Assembly: GCA_002413745.1 (NCBI GenBank)
Contig: DHXP01000012.1
Location: forward strand, 20,427-84,426
Length of the DNA: 64,000 nt
Source: Flavobacterium sp. UBA5153
GTDB lineage: Bacteria > Bacteroidota > Bacteroidia > Flavobacteriales > Flavobacteriaceae
Direction of reading: 5' to 3'
Positions within the stretch are counted from its first letter, which is position 1, and each line of letters begins with the position of its first letter. Positions 27,586-35,023 of this stretch are shown here, in pieces. Below the pieces are notes generated by a model that was not told where the DNA came from, searched no databases, and saw only the letters and a program-made list of their open reading frames with translations. Position numbers and translations under genes: made by a program.

Positions 27586-27807
27586 TTGAATTGTGAGTAT
27601 GAAATCACATCTGGAATCGGTTGTAAAACGGCCATGATGCTTGTTGTACTAACAGATGGTTTTAATCGCTTTGAAAACAGCACTCAACTTTGTTCATTTT
27701 GTGGACAGACTCCAGTAACCAAGCAATCTGGAATTAGCATCAAAGGAGGACCAAGAATAAGGAAGATTGGTAATTCAAAACTGGACTTGCTAACTTTGCC
27801 CGCATAA
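27586..27807 (+). pseudogene. IS110-family transposase remnant
   Basis: The translation TSGIGCKTAMMLVVLTDGF, then FENSTQLCSFCGQTPVTKQSG and KIGNSKL is the C-terminal Transposase_20 (helix-hairpin-helix) domain of IS110-type transposases. No catalytic DEDD N-terminal part precedes it. The frame breaks after KIGNSKL, where a +1 shift continues with a similar sequence. It is a dead fragment of about 70 codons, with no IS ends recognised. Confidence 0.75.
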
Positions 27808-27999
27808 AAAGTTGAGAATAAAAACCCTAATTTTAATGCTAAAATAAAAGCTTTTAGATCAAAATTTAGAGGCGATAGAAACGTTGAGTTTTTTCTTTTT
27901 AGGCTAACTACTATTTATGCGTGATTTTTATCGCTCCACAGGTTTTGGGATTGATCCATTAAAAATCTCATCGTACATAAATCGTACATGTTTAAAACT

Positions 28000-28041
28000 A
28001 AAAAAATTCTAACTACTTTATTTATAAGTAATTAGAATTTT
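28000..28041 (-). terminator. terminator downstream of tRNA-Leu
   Basis: Inverted repeat AAAATTCTAA (28003-28012) and its complement (28032-28041) with additional inner pairing (TACTT/AAGTA). On the minus strand it ends in a run of T, 17 bp after the 3' end of tRNA-Leu. Confidence 0.7.
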
Positions 28042-28057
28042 ATTTTTGTTCCAAAAG

Positions 28058-28140
28058 TGACCACGGCGGGATTTGAACCCGCACGCCCTTGCGAGCACCA
28101 GCCCCTCAAGCTGGCAAGTCTACCGTTTCTCCACGTGGCC
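28058..28140 (-). tRNA. tRNA-Leu (GAG)
   Basis: An 83-nt class II tRNA with a long variable arm. The acceptor stem GGCCACG pairs with CGTGGTC (one G-T pair). The anticodon stem CCAGC/GCTGG encloses the loop TTGAGGG, giving anticodon GAG, and the T-arm has GGTTCAAATCC. CCA is not encoded. Confidence 0.92.
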
Positions 28141-28146
28141 GTTAAT

Positions 28147-28189
28147 AAAAACTGGAGAGACATTGCAATGCAGCGTCTCTCCAGTTTTT
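28147..28189. terminator. strong inverted repeat between tRNA genes
   Basis: A perfect 15-bp inverted repeat (28147-28161 and 28175-28189, arms AAAAACTGGAGAGAC and complement) with a 13-nt loop. It has A and T runs outside and lies between tRNA-Lys(CTT) and tRNA-Leu. It looks like a Rho-independent terminator, so tRNA-Leu should have its own promoter or escape termination. Confidence 0.7.
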
Positions 28190-28190
28190 G

Positions 28191-28263
28191 TGACCTGACT
28201 GGGGCTCGAACCCAGGACCCCAACATTAAGAGTGATGTGCTCTACCAACTGAGCTATCAAGTC
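28191..28263 (-). tRNA. tRNA-Lys (CTT)
   Basis: A 73-nt cloverleaf closely related to the two tRNA-Lys(TTT) genes next to it. The anticodon loop CTCTTAA gives CTT. The anticodon stem CATCA/TGTTG has a T-T mismatch at position 29-41 where the TTT copies pair perfectly (CATCA/TGATG). The acceptor stem GACTTGA/TCAGGTC is intact. It is probably a diverged duplicate that may still function. Confidence 0.85.
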
Positions 28264-28303
28264 TTCAGACTCTCAAGATTCTTTTAACTAATGTATTCTA
28301 TTG

Positions 28304-28319
28304 TGACCCGACTGGGGCT
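28304..28319 (-). pseudogene. truncated tRNA-Lys 3' end
   Basis: Sixteen bases (TGACCCGACTGGGGCT) are identical to the 3' end of the tRNA-Lys(TTT) genes, i.e. acceptor strand plus half of the T-arm. The sequence then switches to an unrelated stretch with a CCCGAT/ATCGGG hairpin (28321-28342). It lies between intact tRNA-Lys genes and marks a deletion or replacement within the cluster. Confidence 0.65.
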
Positions 28320-28380
28320 TCCCGATTTGCTGCGCTATCGGGATAAACTTCTTCGCCGCGACTAAATAATATAAAAAAAG

Positions 28381-28453
28381 TGACCCGACTGGGGCTCGAA
28401 CCCAGGACCCCATCATTAAAAGTGATGTGCTCTACCAACTGAGCTATCGAGTC
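28381..28453 (-). tRNA. tRNA-Lys (TTT)
   Basis: A 73-nt cloverleaf: acceptor GACTCGA/TCGGGTC, D-arm GCTCAGTTGGTAGAGC, anticodon stem CATCA/TGATG with loop CTTTTAA (anticodon TTT), and T-arm CTGGGTTCGAGCCCCAG. The spacing to its neighbours fits one processed tRNA transcript. Confidence 0.95.
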
Positions 28454-28491
28454 ATTGATTCAAGAAAAGTATTTGATAATCACAAATTTTG

Positions 28492-28564
28492 TGACCCGAC
28501 TGGGGCTCGAACCCAGGACCCCATCATTAAAAGTGATGTGCTCTACCAACTGAGCTATCGAGTC
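28492..28564 (-). tRNA. tRNA-Lys (TTT), second copy
   Basis: Identical in sequence to the copy at 28381-28453 as far as I can read, 38 bp upstream of it in transcription order. The two copies plus the CTT copy and the truncated fragment form a tandem tRNA-Lys cluster. Confidence 0.95.
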
Positions 28565-28690
28565 ATTTCTTTTCTTGAATGCGGGTGCAAATATAAGGTC
28601 TTATTTTTAATTTTTCAAAGCTATTTTAGTATAAATTTGTCTTTTTTAATCAAAAGGACTTAATGTCCTAGTATATAAGGTTTTATTCAA

Positions 28691-29209
28691 ATGAGAAAAA
28701 TTATTTTATTAGGTTATATGGGGTGTGGGAAGTCTACAATTGCAAAAAGACTTTCAAATAGCACAAAAATTCCCTTTATGGATCTGGATAAATGTATCGA
28801 AGAGAGAACAAATTTGTCCATAAATGAAATTTTTGAACAGAAAGGCGAAATTTATTTCAGGAAACTGGAACACGAAGTTTTTGTTGAATTATTGAATTCA
28901 CCCGAAAATTTAATTATAAGTTTAGGAGGGGGAACTCCATGCTATGCGAATAACCATGAATTATTGAAAGGAGAAAACGTATTGTCCATATATCTGAAAG
29001 CCTCGATTGAAACTTTATTTGACAGGCTGGTTTCCAATAAAAGTAAACGGCCTATTATTGCCGACAAAAATGAGGACGAAATGAAAGAATTTATTGCCAA
29101 GCACCTTTTTGACAGAAGTTTCTATTACAACCAAGCGCAATATAAAGTGAGCGTAGATGATAGGACAAAAGAGGAGACGGTTATGGATATTCTTGCCATT
29201 TTAGCTTAA
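28691..29209 (+). CDS. aroK: shikimate kinase
   Basis: A 172-residue P-loop kinase, normal length. Walker A is GYMGCGKST (8-16), MDLDKCIEE holds the magnesium/shikimate aspartate, FRKLEHEV the shikimate-binding arginine and SLGGGTPCY the GGG motif. KSKRPII is the lid. It phosphorylates shikimate in the chorismate pathway. It is convergent with the phosphoribosyltransferase gene, overlapping it by 9 bp. Confidence 0.93.
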   Translation: MRKIILLGYMGCGKSTIAKRLSNSTKIPFMDLDKCIEERTNLSINEIFEQKGEIYFRKLEHEVFVELLNSPENLIISLGGGTPCYANNHELLKGENVLSIYLKASIETLFDRLVSNKSKRPIIADKNEDEMKEFIAKHLFDRSFYYNQAQYKVSVDDRTKEETVMDILAILA

Positions 29210-29701
29210 ATAAGCATAGTCATCACCATTTTTATCAAAAACTACTTGTACGTGCTCTAATAATGATGTAGACAGGGATATTCCTTTGAAATCGGCTTTT
29301 ATAGGGTATTTTTTGTGATTTCTATCCACAAGCACGGCAGTTTTGAATTTTTTCAAGGGAACGTCCAGAAAATGTCTTACCGCATAGATTAATGTAGTTC
29401 CAGAATTCAACACATCATCAACAAGGATCAACCCTTTATTGGCATATTGCTCTTTTGTCAAGGAAGTGTGAATGGGTAGTTCAGGATTCAGTTTGTTGAT
29501 TTGAACTTCACATAGCGAGATTTTTAGGGGAGAAATAGTTTCCAGTACTTCGGTGATTTTTTTGGCAAAAGTAAATCCGTTAGCCGCAATTCCTGCAATG
29601 ACAATTTCTTCCTCATCAACAAATGTTTCATATATTTGATAAGCAATTCTTTTTATGGTGTGCTCAATTTCTTGATTCGATAAGATGATATTTTTGCTCA
29701 T
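29201..29701 (-). CDS. phosphoribosyltransferase family protein
   Basis: A 166-residue type I phosphoribosyltransferase with the PRPP-binding motif LILVDDVLNSGTT (about 92-104) and an N-terminal IAGIAANGFTFAKKI segment similar to PyrR-type proteins. In Flavobacteria this gene is commonly annotated only as phosphoribosyltransferase; nucleobase specificity and any regulatory role are unknown. Confidence 0.85.
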   Translation of the reverse strand: MSKNIILSNQEIEHTIKRIAYQIYETFVDEEEIVIAGIAANGFTFAKKITEVLETISPLKISLCEVQINKLNPELPIHTSLTKEQYANKGLILVDDVLNSGTTLIYAVRHFLDVPLKKFKTAVLVDRNHKKYPIKADFKGISLSTSLLEHVQVVFDKNGDDYAYLS

Positions 29702-29813
29702 TGGAATTATTTTTTTTCAAAGGTAAAAAAGAGTTCGCTCTCTTTTCTGGGTTTTACCGAATTATAAATATTTTTATTTTTTTTGGTGTAAAATTAGATG
29801 GAAATATTTTTGA

Positions 29814-30206
29814 TTATTCAGTTTCATCAGAATCTGTTTTTACTTCATTTCCAAACTCGTCAATATCCCGTCTGTCTTTTTTTGTTGGCCTTCCTGTTCC
29901 GGTCTTTCGATAATGTTCCTTCGATAATTTTAATAGTTCTAAATGTTCGTAGGCTTCTGCCGGGGTTTCATTTTTCCGATAAATATCAACCAGTTTAGCT
30001 CCAACACGATTGTCCGGTATATCCAGCACGGTAATTATTTGCGTGATTTGGTCTTTTCTAAAAGTGATTTTATCAGTGGGGAAAACTTCTTTTGATGGTT
30101 TGGCGACTTGGCCATTTACGGTGACATGATTCTTTTTACAGGCTTCGGTAACCATGTTTCTAGTCTTATAATAACGCATGCACCATAAATATTTGTCTAT
30201 TCTCAT
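29814..30206 (-). CDS. S4-domain RNA-binding protein, Hsp15/HslR-like
   Basis: A 130-residue protein beginning MRIDKYLWCMRYYKTRNMVTE, the S4 RNA-binding domain of the heat-shock protein 15 family. VTVNGQVAKPSKEV lies near 33, and the tail is basic (GRPTKKDRRD). The frame is open to 30251, but the ATG at 30206 coincides with the domain start. Hsp15 binds 50S subunits carrying stalled nascent chains. Confidence 0.88.
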   Translation of the reverse strand: MRIDKYLWCMRYYKTRNMVTEACKKNHVTVNGQVAKPSKEVFPTDKITFRKDQITQIITVLDIPDNRVGAKLVDIYRKNETPAEAYEHLELLKLSKEHYRKTGTGRPTKKDRRDIDEFGNEVKTDSDETE

Positions 30207-30284
30207 AAATTTTCTAAAATCGAAGTTAAATTGTTTACAAAAATAAATCAAAATTGTATCTTGCGCACCTAAAAATTAGCAATA

Positions 30285-31241
30285 ATGAACAAATTTCGGT
30301 ATTATTTTATTTTATTAATTACAACAGTCTCTTTATTCTCATGTTCGAAGAATAATGCACCCACAATTGAACCACCACGAGACTATGCAGCACAATTTAC
30401 CGCAGATAATACTGATATTGAAGAATATTTAAAAACAAATTATATAACCGTCATCAATCATCCAGGTTTTTCAGATGACCAAGACGTAACGATTTCAAGT
30501 ATTTCAGCCGGAGAAACATCTATTTGGGATCAAACAACCTATCAACTTAAAAGTAGGGATGTGAATCTACACAATATAACTTATAAACTTTACTATTTAG
30601 TGCTAAGACCTGGTGTAGGCCAGTCACCATGTAATGTTGATGGAGTGATGACATCATATAAGGGGGATTATTTACAGCGTGTAGTTACCACAGGCACTGC
30701 CACAACGGTTACTGCCACTGATTTTGAAGAGGTAAAATATCCACAACAATTTTTAAGCTTATATAGTACGATAACAGGATGGGGAGAAATTTTCCCACAA
30801 TTCAAAACAGGAACCTACGCATCAAATCCAGACGGAACAGTTTCCCATAATGATTTTGGTGCAGGAGTTATGTTTGTGCCTTCCGGATTGGCTTATTATA
30901 ATTCTGGAGCGGGTTTAATCCCGGCTTATGCTCCCTTGGTTTTTAGCTTTAAATTATTTGAAATTCAACGATTAGATCAGGATGGTGACGGTGTTCCGTC
31001 TTATCTAGAGGATATAAATGGAGATGGTTACATGAGAACTTTGGCAACGGGAGTTATTAATCCTGACGATACTGATGGAGATGGAATTCCTAATTTCTTG
31101 GATGTTGATGATGATGGAGACAACTATACCACTAAATTGGAAATTAAAAATCCATTAACTGGATTGCCTTATCCATTTGCAGATATTCCGACCTGTAGCT
31201 CAGGGAAGAAAAATTATTTAGATGCAACTTGTCATCCGTAA
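30285..31241 (+). CDS. FKBP-type peptidyl-prolyl isomerase-like lipoprotein
   Basis: A 318-residue lipoprotein (lipobox ending at Cys20, FSCSKN). The middle part (about 90-230), with TSYKGDYL, QFLSLYSTITGWGE, GAGVMFVPSGLAYYN and PLVFSFKLFEI, has the order of an FKBP PPIase domain. It is enlarged relative to minimal FKBPs. After it come calcium-binding, thrombospondin-type-3-like acidic repeats (DQDGDGVPSYLEDINGDG and DTDGDGIPNFLDVDDDGD). It probably acts as a folding helper anchored in the outer membrane or on the surface. Isomerase activity is unproven. Confidence 0.8.
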   Translation: MNKFRYYFILLITTVSLFSCSKNNAPTIEPPRDYAAQFTADNTDIEEYLKTNYITVINHPGFSDDQDVTISSISAGETSIWDQTTYQLKSRDVNLHNITYKLYYLVLRPGVGQSPCNVDGVMTSYKGDYLQRVVTTGTATTVTATDFEEVKYPQQFLSLYSTITGWGEIFPQFKTGTYASNPDGTVSHNDFGAGVMFVPSGLAYYNSGAGLIPAYAPLVFSFKLFEIQRLDQDGDGVPSYLEDINGDGYMRTLATGVINPDDTDGDGIPNFLDVDDDGDNYTTKLEIKNPLTGLPYPFADIPTCSSGKKNYLDATCHP

Positions 31242-31258
31242 ATTTAAAATACAGACAT

Positions 31259-31301
31259 AAAAAAATCCCGTTCCGATAAATTATCAGGACGGGATTTTTT
31301 T
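31259..31301. terminator. bidirectional Rho-independent terminator
   Basis: An A-run, a stem beginning TCCCGT and closing ACGGGA with inner GATAA/TTATC, and a T-run. It lies 17 bp past the stop of the lipoprotein gene and between convergent genes. Confidence 0.85.
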
Positions 31302-31309
31302 GATTGCCA

Positions 31310-31338
31310 CTTTGACAAAGTTTAAAACTTTGTCAAAG
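31310..31338. repeat. perfect 29-bp palindrome
   Basis: CTTTGACAAAGTTT, one A, then its exact complement. It sits between the terminator and the end of the transketolase C gene. Palindromes of this TTTGACAAAGTTT type are, from memory, dispersed in many Flavobacterium intergenic regions. Confidence 0.7.
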
Positions 31339-31345
31339 CTAAATA

Positions 31346-32299
31346 TTACTTTCTCTTGATCACTTTTTCAACAGCTTCAACAATCGCCTGATTGTTCAAT
31401 TTGTATTTGTCCATTAATTGTGCAGGTGTTCCGCTTTCGCCAAAACTATCCTGAACGGCAACAAACTCTTGTGGAGATGGATTATTCAAAGCCAAAACTC
31501 TCGCAACGCTTTCGCCAAGACCACCAAGAATATTATGCTCTTCGGCAGTAACAATACATTTGGTTTTTGCCAAAGATTTCAAAATTGCGGCTTCGTCCAA
31601 TGGTTTGATGGTGTGAATATTGATTACTTCGGCTGAAATTCCTTTGGCTTCCAAAGCTTCGGCAGCAATAAGTGCTTCCCAAACTAAATGACCAGTTGCG
31701 ATGATGGTAACATCAGTTCCTTCGTTTAAAAGGATGGCTTTGCCTATTTCGAAAGGTTCGTCGGCAGGCATGAAATTAGGCACGACGGGACGTCCAAAAC
31801 GCAAATAAACAGGACCGTGATGGTCTGCAATTGCCAATGTGGCCGCTTTGGTCTGATTGTGATCGCATGTATTGATTACCGTCATTCCCGGCAACATTTT
31901 CATCAATCCAATGTCTTCAAGAATTTGGTGTGTTGCGCCATCTTCTCCCAATGTCAATCCGGCGTGTGAAGCACAAATTTTTACGTTTTTGTCAGAATAG
32001 GCAACTGATTGACGAATTTGGTCGTAAACTCTTCCAGTGGAAAAGTTGGCGAAAGTTCCCGTAAAAGGAATTTTTCCACCAATGGTTAATCCGGCTGCAA
32101 TACCAATCATATTGGCTTCGGCAATACCGATTTGAAAAAAACGCTCCGGGTGATTTTTCTTGAAATCATCAAATTTTAACGAACCAATTAAATCAGCACA
32201 AAGTGCCACCACTTTTTCATTTTTTGCTCCTAATTCTGTCATTCCCGCTCCAAAACCCGAACGAGTATCTTTACTTCCTGTATTTGTATATTTTTTCAT
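31346..32299 (-). CDS. transketolase, C-terminal subunit
   Basis: A 317-residue half-transketolase with the pyrimidine-binding domain (residues 10-175: GIAEANMIGIAAGL, with the catalytic Glu, and HAGLTLGEDGATHQ) and the C-terminal domain (190-310: EEHNILGGLGESVA). It needs the N-terminal subunit, encoded upstream on the same strand, to form an active TPP enzyme of the pentose phosphate pathway. The split arrangement is common in Bacteroidota. A repeat element separates the two genes. Confidence 0.93.
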   Translation of the reverse strand: MKKYTNTGSKDTRSGFGAGMTELGAKNEKVVALCADLIGSLKFDDFKKNHPERFFQIGIAEANMIGIAAGLTIGGKIPFTGTFANFSTGRVYDQIRQSVAYSDKNVKICASHAGLTLGEDGATHQILEDIGLMKMLPGMTVINTCDHNQTKAATLAIADHHGPVYLRFGRPVVPNFMPADEPFEIGKAILLNEGTDVTIIATGHLVWEALIAAEALEAKGISAEVINIHTIKPLDEAAILKSLAKTKCIVTAEEHNILGGLGESVARVLALNNPSPQEFVAVQDSFGESGTPAQLMDKYKLNNQAIVEAVEKVIKRK

Positions 32300-32302
32300 T
32301 TT

Positions 32303-32413
32303 CCTCCCCCAGCCCCTCCGAAGGAGGGGAGTTCCTATTGGGGTAAATAGGGTTTTATATTTTTATTTATCAATTTTGTAGCTGTTCCTCCCCTTCGGGG
32401 AGGCTAGGTGGTG
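32303..32413. repeat. REP/MITE-like element between transketolase genes
   Basis: Two GC-rich hairpins in inverted orientation, 32303-32330 (CCCCTCCGAAGGAGGGG) and 32385-32413 (CTCCCCTTCGGGGAG), enclose about 55 AT-rich bases. They fill the whole gap between the two transketolase genes. A related hairpin with the same GCTGGGG flank occurs at 61881-61912. GC content is far above the surroundings. Confidence 0.65.
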
Positions 32414-32414
32414 A

Positions 32415-33266
32415 TTAATAATCGCTTTCGGCTTCAGTATAGTTTTGACCCAAAGCATTTTCGAGTTGCGCATCGTTAGGCGCTTTTCCGTGCCAAGCGT
32501 GACTGTACATCATAAAATCTACTCCGTTACCCATTTCAGTATGCAACAATACGCAAACCGGTTTTCCTTTTCCAGTTCTTGATTTGGCATCGTTCATTCC
32601 AGCAATAATGGCTTCAATGTCATTTCCTTTTGCAATTTCGACAACATCCCAGTCGAATGCTTCGAATTTGGCACGAATACTTCCCATTGCCAAAACTTCG
32701 TCTGTCGTTCCGTCAATCTGTTTTCCGTTTACATCGACAGTTGCAATAAGGTTATCCACTTTTTTGGCGGAAGCATACATAATGGCTTCCCAGTTTTGAC
32801 CTTCCTGCAATTCGCCATCGCCATGCAAGGTGAAAACCAAGTGGCTGTCATTATTTAATTTTTTTGCTTGTGCAGCACCAATAGCCACCGATAATCCTTG
32901 ACCAAGTGAACCCGAAGCGATTCTCACGCCAGGCAAACCATCATGGGTAGTTGGGTGACCTTGCAATCTTGAATTGAGAAGGCGGAAAGTAGCTAATTCC
33001 GAAACCGGAAAATAACCGCTTCTTGCTAAAACGCTGTAGAAAAGGGCAGAAAGATGACCGTTTGAAAGGAAGAAAAGATCTTCTCCAATTCCATCCATAT
33101 CAAAACCTGGTTTTCTGTCCATTATGTTTTGGTACAATGTGACCATAAATTCGGTGCAACCAAGAGAACCTCCGGGATGACCTGAATTGACAGCGTGAAC
33201 CATACGAAGAATGTCTCTTCTGACTTGGATAGTTAAATCGTTTAATTGTTGTGTGTTAGGCTTCAT
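32415..33266 (-). CDS. transketolase, N-terminal subunit
   Basis: A 283-residue TPP-binding half of transketolase: NSGHPGGSLGCTEFMV (about 27-42), the diphosphate-binding GDGELQEGQNWEA...VDVNGKQIDG motif (about 150-185), and HTEMGNGVDFM. It starts the two-gene unit; the C-terminal subunit follows after a 115-bp gap occupied by a repeat. Confidence 0.93.
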   Translation of the reverse strand: MKPNTQQLNDLTIQVRRDILRMVHAVNSGHPGGSLGCTEFMVTLYQNIMDRKPGFDMDGIGEDLFFLSNGHLSALFYSVLARSGYFPVSELATFRLLNSRLQGHPTTHDGLPGVRIASGSLGQGLSVAIGAAQAKKLNNDSHLVFTLHGDGELQEGQNWEAIMYASAKKVDNLIATVDVNGKQIDGTTDEVLAMGSIRAKFEAFDWDVVEIAKGNDIEAIIAGMNDAKSRTGKGKPVCVLLHTEMGNGVDFMMYSHAWHGKAPNDAQLENALGQNYTEAESDY

Positions 33267-33363
33267 TTTATATGTAAAAGTTAAACTGTTGCAAATGTAA
33301 TTTTTATTTCGGCGTAAGACAAATGATTTTTGGAATAGTTATTTATGGTATATGGCAATAAAA

Positions 33364-33387
33364 AAAGTCCCGCAAATACGGGACTTT
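33364..33387 (-). terminator. Rho-independent terminator
   Basis: A perfect 9-bp stem (AAAGTCCCG and complement, 6-nt loop) with a T-run on the minus strand, 64 bp past the OsmC stop. It ends the rhodanese-OsmC operon. Confidence 0.8.
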
Positions 33388-33451
33388 CAAAAAGTATTCG
33401 GTACAGTTGAACACTTTTTTTATTTTACAATGGGTAATGCATTTCCGAAAA

Positions 33452-33898
33452 TTATGATACTGCGTCGGCAATTTTTATTGTTGGAATCAGAGTCACTTTT
33501 GATTTTATGGAATTGGAAATTAAACAGGCTGCTTCTGATTTTTGAAGGACTCTTTCGGCTCTGTCTTTGTCAGATTCCTTTGTGATGACTAATACGGGTT
33601 CCAGAATTATTTCGGTCATCAGTAATTTGCCTTCCACTTGTTCTAATTTGCCTTTTGCAGGACAATTAAAACTTGTAAATTCTAATTTTGAGTTTTCGGC
33701 AACGGATAAAAAAGTGGTCATAAAACAACTGCTTGCCGCTGCTGTCAGCAAATGTTCGGGTGACCATATTCCTTCGATTCCGTTGGGGAATTGTGGAGGA
33801 GTGGCCACTTCAATGGATTGATCCAGTTCTGGAGACGAAATTTCGCCTTTTCGATCTGAAATCCAACTGAGGTTCACGTTGTAATAATGTGCTTCCAT
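33452..33898 (-). CDS. OsmC family protein
   Basis: A 148-residue OsmC/Ohr-fold protein. The two redox cysteines expected in peroxidatic members are present in AAASSCFMTTFLSVA (near residue 57) and EAACLISNSI (near 129). OsmC proteins reduce organic hydroperoxides using thiols. It is the last gene of an operon with two rhodaneses and a small membrane protein, which suggests a role in sulfur or thiol stress. Confidence 0.88.
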   Translation of the reverse strand: MEAHYYNVNLSWISDRKGEISSPELDQSIEVATPPQFPNGIEGIWSPEHLLTAAASSCFMTTFLSVAENSKLEFTSFNCPAKGKLEQVEGKLLMTEIILEPVLVITKESDKDRAERVLQKSEAACLISNSIKSKVTLIPTIKIADAVS

Positions 33899-33907
33899 TT
33901 TTGATTT

Positions 33908-34150
33908 TTATTTAATTTCTTCAAATTCAACTTCTTCAATTTTATCGGAATTGCCCTTTTTTATTGGTACAGCGCAACCATTTGATCCACAACAACCAGT
34001 ATTGGTAACTGCTTGAAACATAAAAAATGCGGCTACAACTCCTGAAAATATACTATGGGTTTCAACGGCTTGGACGGCGATATAAATACCTAAACCCAAA
34101 CGTAGAAAACGCATAAAGTGCCAACCCGTTAATAGTGTTTGTTTGATCAT
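33908..34150 (-). CDS. small membrane protein, DUF2892-like, with C-terminal cysteines
   Basis: An 80-residue protein with two hydrophobic helices (about 10-50) and a cysteine cluster TGCCGSNGCAVP after them. The frame is open to 34258, but the ATG at 34150 overlaps the stop of the upstream rhodanese gene (ATGA overlap) and begins the conserved part. It resembles the membrane part of YgaP-type proteins. The cysteines could accept sulfane sulfur from the rhodaneses; that is inference. Confidence 0.7.
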   Translation of the reverse strand: MIKQTLLTGWHFMRFLRLGLGIYIAVQAVETHSIFSGVVAAFFMFQAVTNTGCCGSNGCAVPIKKGNSDKIEEVEFEEIK

Positions 34151-34461
34151 CCTATTTTGTTTTCTAGACGACCCCAACCGCCACCATTGTGAACTAGGGT
34201 ATATCCATTTGATTTCAAAATACTTTTTGCCGATGCACTTCTCATTCCTGAAGCACAACAGGTAATAATGGTGGTTTCTTTTTTAATTTTTGAGAAATGG
34301 TTTGGAAGGGTGTTCAACGGAATATTTAAAGAACGTTTAATGTGCCCTTGTTGGTATTCTGCCTTGCTGCGAACATCAATTATTATTGCTCCTTCTTGTA
34401 TCAATTTTGCAAAGTCCACTTTTGGTCCAAATCCGAATAGTTGCTTGAGTGTGTTTATCAT
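34147..34461 (-). CDS. rhodanese-like domain protein
   Basis: A 104-residue single-domain rhodanese. IIDVRSKAEYQQGHIKRSLNIP is the CH2 region. The active-site loop is ITCCASGMRSASA with the catalytic cysteine near residue 68. It transfers sulfane sulfur to thiol acceptors. It is in an operon with the rhodanese upstream (gap 6 bp) and overlaps the membrane-protein gene by 4 bp. Confidence 0.92.
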   Translation of the reverse strand: MINTLKQLFGFGPKVDFAKLIQEGAIIIDVRSKAEYQQGHIKRSLNIPLNTLPNHFSKIKKETTIITCCASGMRSASAKSILKSNGYTLVHNGGGWGRLENKIG

Positions 34462-34467
34462 TGTTAT

Positions 34468-34752
34468 TTATTTGTTTTGAGAATTATAATAATTTACACT
34501 TAACCATGAACCTCCATTATAACACTCAATTCCGTATTGTGAAAGGAAATGGTGTGCTTGTCCGCTTCGGCTTCCCGATGCACAACAAAGTACTAATGGT
34601 GCTTCGAGTTTTTGTAATTCTTCTATTCTTTGTGGGATTTCATTCAAGGGAATATTGATGGATCCGACAACATTGCCTCCCAAAAATTCTCCATAGGATC
34701 GCACATCCACTATTGTGCCTTTTTTTTCTGTAATAATTTTTTCTATGTTCAT
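34468..34752 (-). CDS. rhodanese-like domain protein
   Basis: A 94-residue single-domain rhodanese with TIVDVRSYGEFLGGNVVGSINIP and the active-site loop LVLCCASGSRSGQAH. It is the first gene of the rhodanese-rhodanese-DUF2892-OsmC operon. A -7 box and a CRP/FNR-like dyad lie 63-106 bp upstream. Confidence 0.92.
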   Translation of the reverse strand: MNIEKIITEKKGTIVDVRSYGEFLGGNVVGSINIPLNEIPQRIEELQKLEAPLVLCCASGSRSGQAHHFLSQYGIECYNGGSWLSVNYYNSQNK

Positions 34753-34814
34753 TTTTAAAATAATAAACTTGTCATGATTTTACTCAAGAAAGTGTGTTTG
34801 AATTTATAATGGGG

Positions 34815-34858
34815 CAAAGTTAGCATATCAACTAAAGCTTAACAGTAACTTTAGTTAC
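34815..34858 (-). promoter_or_regulatory. promoter with CRP/FNR-like box for the rhodanese operon
   Basis: On the minus strand, TAACTTTG (34815-34822) matches the -7 consensus TAnnTTTG. The dyad GTAACTTTAGTTAC (34845-34858), that is GTAAC-N4-GTTAC, is centred at about 34851.5. If transcription starts near 34811, the box is centred close to -41, the class II activator position of CRP/FNR proteins. The N4 spacer also matches that family's site geometry. Confidence 0.55.
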
Positions 34859-34928
34859 ATAATTGAAATTTATTTTAGCCAAAGTCAAATAATTAAGAAT
34901 TGATAGCAAGGAAGTGTGGGGTAATTAC

Positions 34929-35020
34929 AAAAAAGTCCCACCGAAGCAGGACTAAAGATTTTCATCTACGGCATATAGCCTTATTGTGATAAGATTAAAG
35001 ATTAGAATAAAATTTTCACT
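34929..35020 (-). ncRNA. tracrRNA of the type II-C CRISPR system
   Basis: Read on the minus strand, the anti-repeat TTCTAATCTTTAATC (complement of 34993-35007) pairs perfectly with 15 nt of the CRISPR repeat. After a 4-nt internal loop, CACAA (complement of 34984-34988) pairs with TTGTG of the repeat. A short GGC/GCC nexus-like hairpin (34970-34980) follows, then a Rho-independent terminator with a TTCG loop (34934-34953) and six T. The predicted length is about 92 nt. It is transcribed divergently from cas9. Confidence 0.88.
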
Positions 35021-35023
35021 ATT

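Noticed and set aside
27830-28057. Integrase remnant or attachment site at tRNA-Leu
   Set aside because: A short minus-strand reading and a GTACATAAATCGTAC dyad are visible, but no direct repeat of the tRNA 3' end and no recombinase motif was found.
28032-28663. Three short ORFs of 64-78 residues over the tRNA cluster
   Set aside because: They read through tRNA-Leu and tRNA-Lys sequences on one or other strand; the tRNA structures explain the sequence.
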